A DNA stretch of 64,000 nt, from contig NZ_JABBGF010000004.1 of assembly GCF_012927265.1 (NCBI RefSeq), positions 62,001 through 126,000 of the forward strand. The letters run 5' to 3'. The stretch comes from Chryseobacterium cheonjiense. GTDB taxonomy: Bacteria > Bacteroidota > Bacteroidia > Flavobacteriales > Weeksellaceae. Positions 17,813 to 27,229 of this stretch are shown here, one piece after another. The notes below the pieces were generated by a model. The model worked only from the letters and a program-made list of their open reading frames with translations, had not been told where the DNA came from and did not search any database. Position 1 is the first letter of the stretch. The number at the start of each line of letters is the position of its first letter. Both the position numbers and the translations under genes were made by a program.

Positions 17813-19893
17813 ATCCAGTGAATTGCTTGTTGAATATAATCAGGTACATTAAAGATCTTTCGTGTTTTATCTTCTGGATTTACTGCCATTTCAGGAAGAA
17901 GAAGATTTTCTTCAAGCAATGTTGCCAGTTCCAACGCATTTTCACCCTTGCCTACGGACGAAAGATATCTAAATGCCAGTATTACCTCCTTTCTTTCTTG
18001 CTGCGTCCAAGTATTATCAGCTAAACCTTCAAGTGCTGCCCTGAATGTTCTTGAGGCTGGGCTATCCCTCATTCTATTGAGAAGATCAACTTCAGGGCGA
18101 CCATCGTTGTACCATTGTATTAGATCATTTAATTCATCTTTGTTTGAAATCGACCGAGTTAGAAGGATATCATTCTGAAGGTTGGAAAGCATAAGTTCGT
18201 ATTCAAATGTTTTTCCATTTTTATGGTTTTGGCCGAAAAACCTAATATTTGGATGAGCTTGGTAGGTCTCCAATTTGTCTTCTATATGATTACGATAATC
18301 ATATAAAGCTGCGTTTTGACCTACATCAAAGGTGTAGCATTTCCCAAAGCTTCCGCCTGCCTTACGCTTTCTTTCCGGATCCCTGTCTTTTAATACTAAT
18401 ACCATTTTAGGTATCGTAAAAGGCCGGGTTGAATCAAAAATCTGTAGGAAATGATCGAAGTATCTTCCTCCCACTGGAACAATCGCAATATGGTGATCTG
18501 CAATATCAATATCGATATACTTCGTTAGTGTTGGAAGTAAGACCTGTTCTGCGAGTCCTTCAACAAAAATCACTTTTTGTGCAAACAGCATGTCGGACCT
18601 GGTTGCATCCAAGAACCTCTGAACGTAGGCTTTTGATTCCCGGCCTTCGTCATTATCTGCAAAGCATTTTCCTGGATATCCTGCTACGATCTCATTGCCC
18701 AGATTATGTAGACATATGATATCATCTAATGAAACAGCCGATGTTATCTGTGTTGAGTGCGTAGTCACAAAAATCTGTCTTACCTTTCGTTCAAGTCTGT
18801 TTTCCTTTAGAAATTTCAAGAACTTATACTGCATGGAAGGGTGAAGATGTGCTTCTGGCTCTTCGATAGCCAGTACTGGGAAAACCTTCGCATTGCTACC
18901 AAGATATTTTCCATCAGAATTTACCTGCATTTTTGCAAGTAGAAGAGACATGTAGATCAAGTTATTATAACCAAGCCCATTATGTGTAGCAGGGATTTTA
19001 ATATCTAGCCCCGCGTAGCCAATTATTAGCTTTAGTGCGGAAAAAAGTTCAACTTCAGAAATTCCTCCGTCGAAGTCAGGAGTAGCGTTATTAAAAGTTG
19101 CACCTGTCTGCCTTGCATAATTTAATATCTGGTCTTTCCCTGCACGCATCCGGCGCTGGAGTTCCGTAATCAACGCAGCAGCCTGGTCTGAGAAGACCTG
19201 TTTTGCGGCTTTGATTTCCGCTACTTTTTCCTCATTTGACTTTACAGCCTCATCTGTTGATTTTATGTCGTAATCCAAAAAGAAATCCAGAATTTCACGT
19301 AGCATCGTGTTGCGGCCAGTAAACATGTCTCTTTCAACATCTCTTATTGCATTCAAAAACTGGAAATCAAATTTTTGTAAAGAATCTGAATCCGCTGTCT
19401 GTAGGAGGGTAGGATCTCCTCCGTAAATTTTGTAGGTATAGAACCTTAGATAATCCTGCTTAATAACCTGCCATGCTTTGTCTTTCGTTTCACAGTCTGC
19501 TAATGCAGTTTCATATTCATCGTGTTTATCTACTGGGAGGAAAAATCTATACGTCAATTTAGCCTCATAATCAGCATTCAGTACAGTTAGCCAATCTGAT
19601 ACAGTGACAAGATCTTCACTATTGGCGGGTTCATCGATACTTTTTTTGAATGTTAAAGTAATAGTTACAGCTGGCGGGTTATTTTTAAGTTGCTCCAATG
19701 TCAAGCTTTTAGAAAAATCGTCCATTTCAAGACGTCTGGAGCTTTCACTGTTGATGACCAGACTGATCGCTTTTATTAGGCTTGTCTTTCCGGAATTGTT
19801 ATGGCCGATTATTACATTTACGCCATCATTGAATAAAATCTCATTATGAGGGAAATTACGAAATCCCTCAATTGATATTTTTGAAATATACAT
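17803..19893 (-). CDS. OLD-family ATP-dependent endonuclease (Gabija GajA-like)
   Basis: A 696-residue ABC-type ATPase fused to a TOPRIM nuclease, the class 2 OLD architecture used by Gabija anti-phage systems. It opens MYISKISIEGFRNF, typical of RecF/OLD ATPases. Walker A is GHNNSGKTSL (30-39), the signature region NGLGYNN (305-311), Walker B LAIEEPEAHLHP (341-352) and the H-loop TTHS (377-380). The TOPRIM part has VIFVEGLAE (E445) and VLVLKDRD (D503, D505). GajA prototypes are about 580 residues, so this one is longer. The helicase gene overlaps its 3' end by 10 bp. Gabija GajA cuts DNA when nucleotide levels fall during infection; the role here is by homology. Confidence 0.87.
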   Translation of the reverse strand: MYISKISIEGFRNFPHNEILFNDGVNVIIGHNNSGKTSLIKAISLVINSESSRRLEMDDFSKSLTLEQLKNNPPAVTITLTFKKSIDEPANSEDLVTVSDWLTVLNADYEAKLTYRFFLPVDKHDEYETALADCETKDKAWQVIKQDYLRFYTYKIYGGDPTLLQTADSDSLQKFDFQFLNAIRDVERDMFTGRNTMLREILDFFLDYDIKSTDEAVKSNEEKVAEIKAAKQVFSDQAAALITELQRRMRAGKDQILNYARQTGATFNNATPDFDGGISEVELFSALKLIIGYAGLDIKIPATHNGLGYNNLIYMSLLLAKMQVNSDGKYLGSNAKVFPVLAIEEPEAHLHPSMQYKFLKFLKENRLERKVRQIFVTTHSTQITSAVSLDDIICLHNLGNEIVAGYPGKCFADNDEGRESKAYVQRFLDATRSDMLFAQKVIFVEGLAEQVLLPTLTKYIDIDIADHHIAIVPVGGRYFDHFLQIFDSTRPFTIPKMVLVLKDRDPERKRKAGGSFGKCYTFDVGQNAALYDYRNHIEDKLETYQAHPNIRFFGQNHKNGKTFEYELMLSNLQNDILLTRSISNKDELNDLIQWYNDGRPEVDLLNRMRDSPASRTFRAALEGLADNTWTQQERKEVILAFRYLSSVGKGENALELATLLEENLLLPEMAVNPEDKTRKIFNVPDYIQQAIHWICQ

Positions 19894-20233
19894 AGGTTAA
19901 ATAGCTTTCTTATAAAAATAATTAAAATTTTTGAATTGAAAGCTATTTCCTGTCATTCTATTTGACTAAGAGCAAAAGAATAAGATATCAATGGTACTAC
20001 AACTTTATATCGATAAGATTTCTCACGGTGAAATTGAAATTGCGATGTGAACGGACTCTAAACTTGATAATATTAGATCGTTAGAAAAACGATCTTCTTT
20101 CTAAGCTCCTCTGATATTGATTTATTTGACCAAAGAGATGTTAAGCGTCAGGGATTGCAATGGAAATCCTTTTCATGCTGAAAAGATTGGAAAGAAAAGC
20201 CCCCCGAAGAGGACGCCCTAATAAAGTTCTTTT
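19894..20233. other. Intergenic stretch between divergent genes
   Basis: No supportable gene. It must hold the promoter of the minus-strand nuclease-helicase pair. A GATCGTT/AACGATC hairpin sits at about 20077-20095, followed by a T-rich stretch. The right end holds the -7 box of the next gene. Confidence 0.5.
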
Positions 20234-20241
20234 TATTTTTG
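20234..20241 (+). promoter_or_regulatory. -7 promoter box for the 308-residue unknown protein
   Basis: TATTTTTG fits TAnnTTTG. It overlaps the TTG at 20239 that opens the longest frame, so the start is moved to ATG 20257. Confidence 0.5.
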
Positions 20242-20256
20242 CAGAAACAAACGATC

Positions 20257-21183
20257 ATGAAAATCCTAAAAAGCAGTTTTTTCAGACCTAGGAAATGCCA
20301 GCACGGTAATTTTGAGCTTTCCCCTGATAAAGGCAGGGAGATCCTGCAGACTTTTATAGACTTTGAGTCAGGACTTCTTGTGGTCAGTACCATCAAGGGC
20401 AAAGAGGATTCTTCAAAATCCGGCGTACAGTGTGAAGTAAAGCAGCATCTTATAAATCTACAGTCACTCCAAATTCTTTCCAGCGATGATTATAAGGAAT
20501 ACTTTGACTATGGCCTCAAAGAATCCTACAGCCTCGACGGAAAACTACGGCTTATCTCCCAAAGGATCCATGACAAAGTGAGGAATAATGATTTTTTTGC
20601 TGAGAAGCTCTACGATACAGAGATGGGAACACTTATCAGCTCAGGAGAATCCCTGGCGTTTACAGCAGATAGGAGAGAGAACCTGCTGGAAAGACATTAT
20701 TCCACTTTAAAATTGCAAAAGGAATCCCAGCGCAAAGAGACGGAAAAATTAAGCTTATCCGATCTTGAATCCATTCATAAAGCTGTCCTCAAGAAGGAAG
20801 TACCAATTATTTCATTTTTCGATGAGTTTTACTGCTATAAACTGATCTATACCGGAAAGCATTTTGAAATCCTCAGATACAGTATAAATGACAGAGAGTC
20901 AGAAAGTATTCCGGCAAAGCTTAGCACCTTTTTAAATATCGAAGATTTCTGGAAAGAAATTACGGTAGACCCCAATTGGTTCAGGACACTTAGTATTGAT
21001 CACCAGCAATCTCTGCAGCCTTTTGTGCTTTCAAGAGAAGTGATCGAAACTTTCAACAGCTTAAAAAAAGAAAAAGAGCTCAGCTATGGACAGCATGAAA
21101 AAATCTATGCATGGGAATCCGGACTTAAAAGCAGGGGAGGTCAAACAGTTCTGTTCAAACTGCACAAAAGAAGTGAAATATAA
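20257..21183 (+). CDS. Uncharacterised 308-residue protein
   Basis: No family recognised. The product is soluble and charged, with no signal peptide or TM helix. Features: an N-terminal beta-rich part (MKILKSSFFRPRKCQHGNFELSPDKG), a helical middle with DDYKEYFDYGLKESYSLDGKLRLISQRIHDKV, and an aromatic segment IISFFDEFYCYKLIYTGKHFEILRYSIND. The last 25 residues overlap, in another frame, the start of the zinc-ribbon gene that follows (77-98 bp overlap depending on its start). Such a long overlap could mean translational coupling, or a frameshift that separated one original gene into two. It lies within the island and is oriented away from the Gabija-like genes. Confidence 0.65.
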   Translation: MKILKSSFFRPRKCQHGNFELSPDKGREILQTFIDFESGLLVVSTIKGKEDSSKSGVQCEVKQHLINLQSLQILSSDDYKEYFDYGLKESYSLDGKLRLISQRIHDKVRNNDFFAEKLYDTEMGTLISSGESLAFTADRRENLLERHYSTLKLQKESQRKETEKLSLSDLESIHKAVLKKEVPIISFFDEFYCYKLIYTGKHFEILRYSINDRESESIPAKLSTFLNIEDFWKEITVDPNWFRTLSIDHQQSLQPFVLSREVIETFNSLKKEKELSYGQHEKIYAWESGLKSRGGQTVLFKLHKRSEI

Positions 21184-21427
21184 TCCACGTTACCCTAAAT
21201 ATATCTGCAGTATCTGTTCATCGAAAGATAAATACAGTCCGGACCGAATGCTTCTTGAATTTTACAATACAGACCTATCCGGCGGACTGAAGATTGTTTA
21301 TAAAGACATACACGGCAATGTACTGGGGGAAGATGACTCTAAATCTGAATTCCTCTGCCTGATCGATGGTAAAGATTTCATCGTGCAGGAAGCAAGGTTC
21401 GGCGGGATTGTCATCCAGAAGAAGTAA
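21107..21427 (+). CDS. Small zinc-ribbon protein
   Basis: A 106-residue protein. Residues 16-39 hold a treble-clef or zinc-ribbon arrangement with two CxxC pairs: FCSNCTKEV and YICSICSS. A beta-rich C-terminal half follows (GGLKIVYKDIHGNVLGEDDSKSEFLCLIDGKDFIVQEARFGGIVIQ). Proteins of this shape are common, uncharacterised, in Flavobacteriia. I start at ATG 21107 because the next in-frame ATGs upstream (21086, 21095) extend further into the previous gene without adding conserved-looking sequence. A partner role with the 308-residue protein is suggested only by overlap. Confidence 0.6.
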   Translation: MHGNPDLKAGEVKQFCSNCTKEVKYNPRYPKYICSICSSKDKYSPDRMLLEFYNTDLSGGLKIVYKDIHGNVLGEDDSKSEFLCLIDGKDFIVQEARFGGIVIQKK

Positions 21428-21458
21428 AACATTACTCTGATGAATTTATTAATGAAAA

Positions 21459-21487
21459 AGCCCTGGGCTGGGAACCCAAGGCTTTCT
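21459..21487 (+). terminator. Hairpin after the zinc-ribbon gene
   Basis: AAAGCC..GGG and CCC..GGCTTT arms form a stem with mismatches 30 bp past the stop. There is only a weak T tract, so this is a probable, not certain, terminator. Confidence 0.45.
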
Positions 21488-21505
21488 ACTATATTAACCT
21501 ATTTT

Positions 21506-21960
21506 ATGAAAAGTAATACTAAAACAGTTATTACTGATTTTAGTTTTCCGCTAATTTTTTTTGACTCGAGGGATACGGTAAAATCTACCTTCAGGGTAAA
21601 ACAGGCAAATATTTTTTGAATTATCCTTATAAAACAGAAGCCTACCCGGTGACAATCTATCAATTAATAAGTTTTTTAGCTTATTGTACTCCAGGAACAA
21701 AATGGGTATTTGTTGGAGAGCGTATCCTTAATGGGAAAGAAGAAGTACGGGCTTATATGAAAGAATTCTATTATGAGCCTCCTGTATTCAGCGTGGAAAA
21801 AACTATCGAAGATGGCGATTTTGTGATGGTGACCGGAGAAATCCGACTAAAAAATAAAGAAGGGAAATATGAGCATTTTGATTATTGTGATCTTTGGCGA
21901 TTCGAGGATGGAAAGATAGCTGAGCTAAAAGCTTTTGTTATCAAGAAAAATAATTTTTAA
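21506..21960 (+). pseudogene. SnoaL/NTF2-like protein, disrupted N-terminus
   Basis: The 3' part (from 21616) encodes a recognisable SnoaL-like half: PGTKWVFVGERILNGKEEVRAYMKEF ... FVMVTGEIRLKNKEGKYEHFDYCDLWRFEDGKIAELKAFV. The expected family start (a KTVITDF-type first helix) is found in another frame from ATG 21506 (MKSNTKTVITDF) but runs into a stop near 21615. The frame used downstream has no ATG, only a TTG at 21616. I read this as one SnoaL gene split by an internal rearrangement or frameshift. A short TTG-started protein is the alternative. Confidence 0.55.
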
Positions 21961-22437
21961 AGATAGATTGCCTTAACACTTCTTGGGGATTGCGGGTAGC
22001 ATGAGAACGTTGGAATTGTTCCATGCTATCGGTTATTATGGAAATGGAGAGAGTTACTATCAATTACTGAATAAGAAAAGTGAGGTTATTCTTAGGCTAT
22101 TTACAGGACTTCCCTTAGAGAATGAAAATTTTAAAGACAATTAAAATCTTGGAATTTTGAAATTTTTATTTTGAAAGCCACCTGATCGGTGGCTTTTTGC
22201 ATGACCTCTTCTATGCGCTCATACTCCATGACATCAACCATGATTTGAGCCCGCGATTTATAGTCCTTCAGTTCCATTATTTTCCGCGTTAGCGATAGGA
22301 GCGGCATCCTTTTGCTGGGCGAAAGATATAGCGGAAAGCGCTGCCGATGAGTGTTCGAAATCGGAACGCCCCGGTAAAACGAAATATAGATACTATCGTA
22401 ATTATTATGATATCTACGTCTTCAATCAATAAAGATT
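21961..22437. other. Degraded region with gene scraps
   Basis: No intact gene that I can support. A 47-codon frame from 22001 (MRTLELFHAIGYYGNGESYY...) is open but unrecognised. On the minus strand between about 22155 and 22330 two adjoining frames look like the tail of a larger protein: one gives HSSAALSAISFAQQKDAAPIANA and stops, the other ELKDYKSRAQIMVDVMEYERIEEV. These could be leftovers of a mobile-element gene, but I cannot name it. Confidence 0.4.
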
Positions 22438-22515
22438 TCATCTTGTTTTAAGTCCTCCGTCTATTACCAATAATTCACCGGTTACAAACTTTGATTCATC
22501 TGAAACAATACAGAA
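22438..22515 (-). pseudogene. C-terminal scrap of a short-chain dehydrogenase
   Basis: On the minus strand the frame reads VSDESKFVTGELLVIDGG followed by LKTR and a stop. SDESxFVTGxxLxIDGG is the highly conserved last strand of SDR enzymes. Only about 25 codons remain, with no Rossmann core upstream, so it is a remnant of a gene lost by deletion. Confidence 0.75.
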
Positions 22516-22595
22516 TCGAATTGTTATTCTATTTCAAGGTTTCAAAGAATGATAATAATGGCAGAAGTAGTTCGAGTGGGGCTCCCTCTCTCGCT

Positions 22596-22628
22596 TAGGG
22601 AGACGTTTATTTTTTAACGTCTCTTTTT
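22596..22628 (+). terminator. Hairpin with T tract
   Basis: AGACGTT and AACGTCT arms around a T-rich loop are followed by a run of T. It does not end a recognisable intact gene and may be left over from a lost one. Confidence 0.5.
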
Positions 22629-22736
22629 TTATATTTATTACCAGTGAAGGTGCTGTTTTTAAATTGACCAAAAGGTATTTTAGACAAAGGATCGATGAAG
22701 ATGGATCGGATTTCGATAAAATAACGATGGCCCATT

Positions 22737-22943
22737 ATGAGTAATTTATTTGTAAGATCAATCTTTATTTTGGACCTTTTATTTTGCTGTCTTCTTTCTG
22801 CCCAGGGTTCTTCAAAATATATAGAGCTGGAGTGGAAGAATGGAAGCGAAGAAGCAAAGAAAATTATGGTCAGTTCATCTTATTATGATACTATAGAAAA
22901 TTGGTCTCCATTCAGTAGTGATATCAGTAATCGTACCTATTAG
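22737..22943 (+). CDS. Short putative secreted protein, possibly a truncated gene
   Basis: A 68-residue frame with a plausible signal peptide (SIFILDLLFCCLLSAQG) followed by SSKYIELEWKNGSEEAKKIMVSSSYYDTIENWSPF, then a stop. The signal peptide argues it was once a real exported protein. The short mature part and abrupt end suggest truncation, in line with the many gene scraps around it. No family recognised. Confidence 0.35.
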   Translation: MSNLFVRSIFILDLLFCCLLSAQGSSKYIELEWKNGSEEAKKIMVSSSYYDTIENWSPFSSDISNRTY

Positions 22944-23168
22944 TTATAGGTGGACTGGGGCACGAAGAAAATGGATGTACTGTACCTAGAGGCATTTGCT
23001 AGAGTGAGCGGACTGATTATCTCTTAGAACAGGGCAAGCTGGAAATAGTATGCCATAATCATGAAATAAAGGCAGAAGATTATTGAAAATTCAACCTTTT
23101 TCAGGCTTTGGATAATGATTATTTCACTACATTTAAGCTCAACTATTAACACGATACTATTTAGAATT

Positions 23169-26100
23169 ATGAACAAACTTGATGCTGTTATGGTAGAGGA
23201 TTCATTTCTTCTTACAGCTCTACAAAATAAATCTGCGGAAAAATTGGCATTTAGTGATTATATGGATATTTTTCTTGCTTTCAAAAGATTAGTAAGCCAG
23301 CATGTCAAATTTATCTGCCAGGTTTTTCCTGAATACACACCACACGAGGAAGAGTTTCATCTTCGCCGTTTACTTGGTCTGGCCGAGGAGATTTTGGGAC
23401 ATGAACTTATTGAGCGGCTCAATGCGGCCGAGCTACTGATCCTGTGTCTGTCAATATTTGGACACGACTGGGGGATGGCTGTATCACAGGCCGAAAAAGA
23501 TGCCATAGCAGACCGCCCCGGTAGCAGCCCTGAGGAATATGCGCTGCTCAATTCCGAGCATAACCGATTTGCCAGACATCTTGAAGTTTTTGGCGAAAAA
23601 ACTGATAAGATTTCAGATTTCACATGGCAGGAATACATTAGGAAGACCCATGCGGAAAGAAGCGCACAACGAGTTAGAAAATACTTTAAGACGATTGATA
23701 ATGGAATAGGAGAGGCAGCCGCGAGAGTGTGTATCGGACATTGGCTGGATTTCAAGGAGCTCAGGGATCAGGATGATTATCCATTGAATTATATTGTTAA
23801 GGGCGAACGGGTAAACCTCAGAGCGGTAGCTATCTATCTTCGCCTGATTGACCTTTTTGATATCACCAATGAACGCACACCTTATGCGATCTATAAATAT
23901 ACAGCACCACAGTCATACCGTTCCAAAATGGAGTGGTCAAAGCACTTCGCGATAAATTCTCTTGCCACTGTGGCATTTCAGAATGGGCGTCTGATACAGG
24001 TCGATGGGCAGACCAATGATTATAAGGTCTATGCCGAACTAGAGGATCTGCGAACTTTCTGCGTGGAGCAGCTTGTGGGCTGTAATGACTTGCTGAAAGA
24101 TGATCCAAGCGAAAGATACTATCTTAATATTTTTGATATCAAGTGGAATGTTCGGGCATTGGGATTTGACCCTATCCTAATTAAATTTCAGTTCGATAGA
24201 ACCAAAATGTTTGATGTACTTAGCGAAGAGATTTACAGTGGGGACAAATATGTATTTATCCGTGAGCTTGTTCAGAATTCAATTGATGCCATCCGCATGC
24301 GTAAGGAATGGATCGAAAAAAATACAGGTGCGACCGTGAGCAATTTTGGAAGAATTTCAATTGAGGTAGAAGACGCAGGGGATGATCTCTTGACCGTTTC
24401 TATTAAGGATGATGGAATCGGAATGGATCAGTATATCATTGAAAATTATCTGAGTATTGCCGGAAAAAGCTACTATGGAAGCGATGAATTCAAACAGCTG
24501 GGGTTGGAGATGGATCCGATTTCCAAATTTGGTGTGGGTATCCTGAGCTGTTTCATGGTTGCCGACAAGGTCCATATCAGTACCTTTAAAGATCCACACA
24601 TTAAAAGTGACAGTAAGGTTATAAATATTGATATTCCCCACGTTGACCAGCAGTTCCGGGTATCTGCAACCAACCACGAGTATGAGCCAGTGGGAACCAC
24701 AGTAACGGTTTATGTTTCAAAGAATAAGATCAGAGGCAAAGTTGATGAAGATCCACGGATTGATATCACTTCTTATCTGAAAAATCTTACGGGATATATT
24801 GATTTTCCGATATATATCAAGGAAGGAGGCAAAAGTACTGTTATTGTTGACCCGCTCGATAAAACAGATAGTTACCCTGGATATGAAGTTCACAGGTTGG
24901 ATACCGCAGTTGATTTCAGCAAGATTTTTTTACCACAGAGCCTGAAACTTGCCAGGGAACATTTCACGGTAAAACAGATTTCGATCCATGATGATCTGAA
25001 AATGGAAGGGGTTACCGGATCCGTCAGTTTTATAATTCCGAAAGATCCATTTTTAAAAATTGCCGGTTATCCCAGCAACAAACCCGAATATTCACTGGTA
25101 TTTCCAGGAAAGAGGACGCAAGACAGGATAGTAAAGATAAGATCCATCTGGAGTTCCTACAAGCACGCAAACCCTGGCAGAGATTATCCATATGGACAAA
25201 GTTCATATTCGACCGAACCTTACAAGGTTTACCTAGACGGAATTTTGGTTCCAAGAGCGATTCCGCCAACTTCCGTCGAGGGAGGTTCCTTTGAAGGACA
25301 CCTGTCAGAGGATTTCTTTGATTATTATCCGATGGAAAGGTTTGTTGTTCCCCAATTGCACGTGCAGTTTATCAAAAATGATATCAGGCAGACAAATATT
25401 TCCAGGACCGAGATCAGGCAGCAGACATATTTTTGGGACGAGGCTTTAGCAAAGAAACTCTATCTGTATATCATTGAAATACATAAAGAAAAGCTTATGG
25501 ATCCTGATCTGAAGAAAAGGATGATGTATATCAATTATCTGATTTTCTTTTATCGCGTCCCACTTAGCGTAATAATTAAATTCATCGGTCTGGAGAATGC
25601 CCCCCTGATGACTGTTAACGAGCAGGGAATCCTAAAATTTGATACATGGAAAAACCATATGGGCCGACCCGTCCATTTTCAACCGTCTTATACCTACTGG
25701 TTTAGGGAAATGGTCCTGAAGGAGTTTGACGAACGGCATAAATTGGACGAGAATCTGCTGGACTGGAGAGGAGATACCTTTGTTATCAGTGATATAAGCT
25801 ATCCTGAGCTTTATAAGAAAAAAGGCTCAGTGCAGGCTATTACGGGAAGTCTTCTGGCTCAGTCTTATATATTCCTTAGCCACACTTTTTGTTCATTCCG
25901 CTTTGTGGAATCACCCTGGTTTGGTGGACCGCCACTGATCCAGGCCAGATGGGATCCTTCGGTAGCGACCTGTTCACCTGAATATTTCGAGATATTGACG
26001 AAGGCGGCAGAAAATATCGAGACCGTGGAAGAGGAATATTTCGGGCAGCTGCTATATGAGATCCGTGAAGAGCTTCATGAATATATCGATGTATTCCCAC

Positions 26101-26537
26101 AGATCGGTCCATTTCAAGAGCCCTACGAAGATGCCATGGGTTATGGCACGGGAATACTAAATCAGCGACATCCTTTCACAAAAAGATTACTTCGGATTTT
26201 AGCGAACATCGCAGTTCTTGAACAAAAACCAATAGCAAGCTCGGCAGAACTTGCGCAATTGATAGACAAGGTCATGGAGTTGCCATTTTTTGATCATAAT
26301 ACTTATTTTGACCATGAATTTTTACTGCATGAGACCAATATGGTAATCGATGAGATCAATGTTATGATCGAAAGTGGACAGCTGATAAAAAATTATGAAC
26401 CCCTGGAACATCTTTCGATTGAAGTTTTTGTGGAAGAGACGATTTTCGAGACGGAAAAAGGGAGTTACTATCAGTTTTTTAATATGAGTGACACAGAAGA
26501 TTATGGTTTAAATCCTTTTTATTCACATTCGTTGTAA
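23169..26537 (+). CDS. HD-domain plus GHKL (Hsp90-type) ATPase, 1122 residues
   Basis: A large cytosolic protein joining two catalytic-looking modules. Residues about 55-235 look like an HD hydrolase fold with metal-ligand candidates H64 (EEFHLRR), H99-D100 (IFGHDWG) and D228 (RLIDLFD). Residues about 345-520 are an Hsp90/HtpG-like GHKL ATPase: the N-box ELVQNSIDAI (366-375), the G1 box DDGIGM (414-419) and the G2 box FGVGILSCF (454-462). The remaining 600 residues have no obvious domain, though LHVQFIKNDIRQTNISRTEIR recalls Hsp90 middle-domain phrasing. Start MNKLDAVM at 23169 is preferred over the longer frame from 23115. About 880 bp downstream begins a four-gene operon with a helicase-like ATPase, so a joint system is inferred. 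Confidence 0.8.
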   Translation: MNKLDAVMVEDSFLLTALQNKSAEKLAFSDYMDIFLAFKRLVSQHVKFICQVFPEYTPHEEEFHLRRLLGLAEEILGHELIERLNAAELLILCLSIFGHDWGMAVSQAEKDAIADRPGSSPEEYALLNSEHNRFARHLEVFGEKTDKISDFTWQEYIRKTHAERSAQRVRKYFKTIDNGIGEAAARVCIGHWLDFKELRDQDDYPLNYIVKGERVNLRAVAIYLRLIDLFDITNERTPYAIYKYTAPQSYRSKMEWSKHFAINSLATVAFQNGRLIQVDGQTNDYKVYAELEDLRTFCVEQLVGCNDLLKDDPSERYYLNIFDIKWNVRALGFDPILIKFQFDRTKMFDVLSEEIYSGDKYVFIRELVQNSIDAIRMRKEWIEKNTGATVSNFGRISIEVEDAGDDLLTVSIKDDGIGMDQYIIENYLSIAGKSYYGSDEFKQLGLEMDPISKFGVGILSCFMVADKVHISTFKDPHIKSDSKVINIDIPHVDQQFRVSATNHEYEPVGTTVTVYVSKNKIRGKVDEDPRIDITSYLKNLTGYIDFPIYIKEGGKSTVIVDPLDKTDSYPGYEVHRLDTAVDFSKIFLPQSLKLAREHFTVKQISIHDDLKMEGVTGSVSFIIPKDPFLKIAGYPSNKPEYSLVFPGKRTQDRIVKIRSIWSSYKHANPGRDYPYGQSSYSTEPYKVYLDGILVPRAIPPTSVEGGSFEGHLSEDFFDYYPMERFVVPQLHVQFIKNDIRQTNISRTEIRQQTYFWDEALAKKLYLYIIEIHKEKLMDPDLKKRMMYINYLIFFYRVPLSVIIKFIGLENAPLMTVNEQGILKFDTWKNHMGRPVHFQPSYTYWFREMVLKEFDERHKLDENLLDWRGDTFVISDISYPELYKKKGSVQAITGSLLAQSYIFLSHTFCSFRFVESPWFGGPPLIQARWDPSVATCSPEYFEILTKAAENIETVEEEYFGQLLYEIREELHEYIDVFPQIGPFQEPYEDAMGYGTGILNQRHPFTKRLLRILANIAVLEQKPIASSAELAQLIDKVMELPFFDHNTYFDHEFLLHETNMVIDEINVMIESGQLIKNYEPLEHLSIEVFVEETIFETEKGSYYQFFNMSDTEDYGLNPFYSHSL

Positions 26538-26734
26538 ATGAATGTAAGTAATATGCTTCGTCTTTTTCCGTAATTGCTGCACTGTTTATAACGATACAAT
26601 CTGTACTGTTTTTTTTGGTCTTTGTGGTTCTACCTGTGTAGCACAACACTGCAGAGATTCTGGAATTTGCGACTGAATGTGGCGAAATTTTCGGGATAGC
26701 TGGAGTTGAAGTAGGATATCAAAATAACGTAAAA

Positions 26735-27229
26735 ATGATCAATATTTAAGAACATGCTTTTCTGGACGAAATGCTTAACAAACTTAGTGGGGAACAGAAA
26801 CCTAATTTCGGAACAATGACGCCTCAGCACATGATCGAGCATCTTTCACTTTTTGGAAGATTTTCCAACGGAAATGAGCCACAGACAAGCTATTATACGA
26901 GTGAACAGGAGAGTCTCGTAAAGGAAAATGGTTATTAAAAAAAATATATGCCAAAAGACTTTAAGCACCCTGTTCTGCCCAAAGACATGCTTTTATTACT
27001 AAAGTGTTCAACATTGGCAGATGCCATTGGAGAATTGAATGTAGAGCTGGGGGAATTCAGGGAGTATTTCAGAAAGAATCCAGAGGTATACCCTGTAAAT
27101 CCCATAATGGGTGAGCTGAACTTTAGTGAATGGGTGATATTTCACAACTGTTATTTTACACATCATTATAATCAATTTGGACTACTGTTCTATAAAGAAA
27201 AAGAAGTAAATTTGCTCAGGACAAAATAA
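26735..27229 (+). pseudogene. DUF1569 (DinB-like) protein with two in-frame stops
   Basis: One frame reads MINI-stop-EHAFLDEMLNKLSG..PNFGTMTPQHMIEHLSLFGR, then a long stretch to ENGY-stop-KKYMPKDFKHPVLP, and on to NPIMGELNFSEWVIFHNCYFTHHYNQFGLL. The phrases MTPQHMIEHL and HPxxGEL..EWxxFHxxHFTHHxxQFGLL are hallmarks of DUF1569, a DinB-like metal-binding four-helix bundle. TAA stops at 26747-26749 and 26936-26938 lie in the same frame. The first histidine of the last motif is also lost (NPIMGEL in place of HPxxGEL). The intact-looking 93-residue frame from 26948 is only its 3' half. Confidence 0.75.

Noticed and set aside
23169..26537. Calling the GHKL protein an HtpG chaperone
   Set aside because: It has an HD domain ahead of the ATPase, almost twice the length of HtpG, and a defence-like neighbourhood.
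26735..27229. Possible stop-codon recoding in the DUF1569 frame, since both interruptions are TAA
   Set aside because: All confident genes here use TAA as a normal stop, and this gene also lost a conserved histidine, so plain decay explains it.
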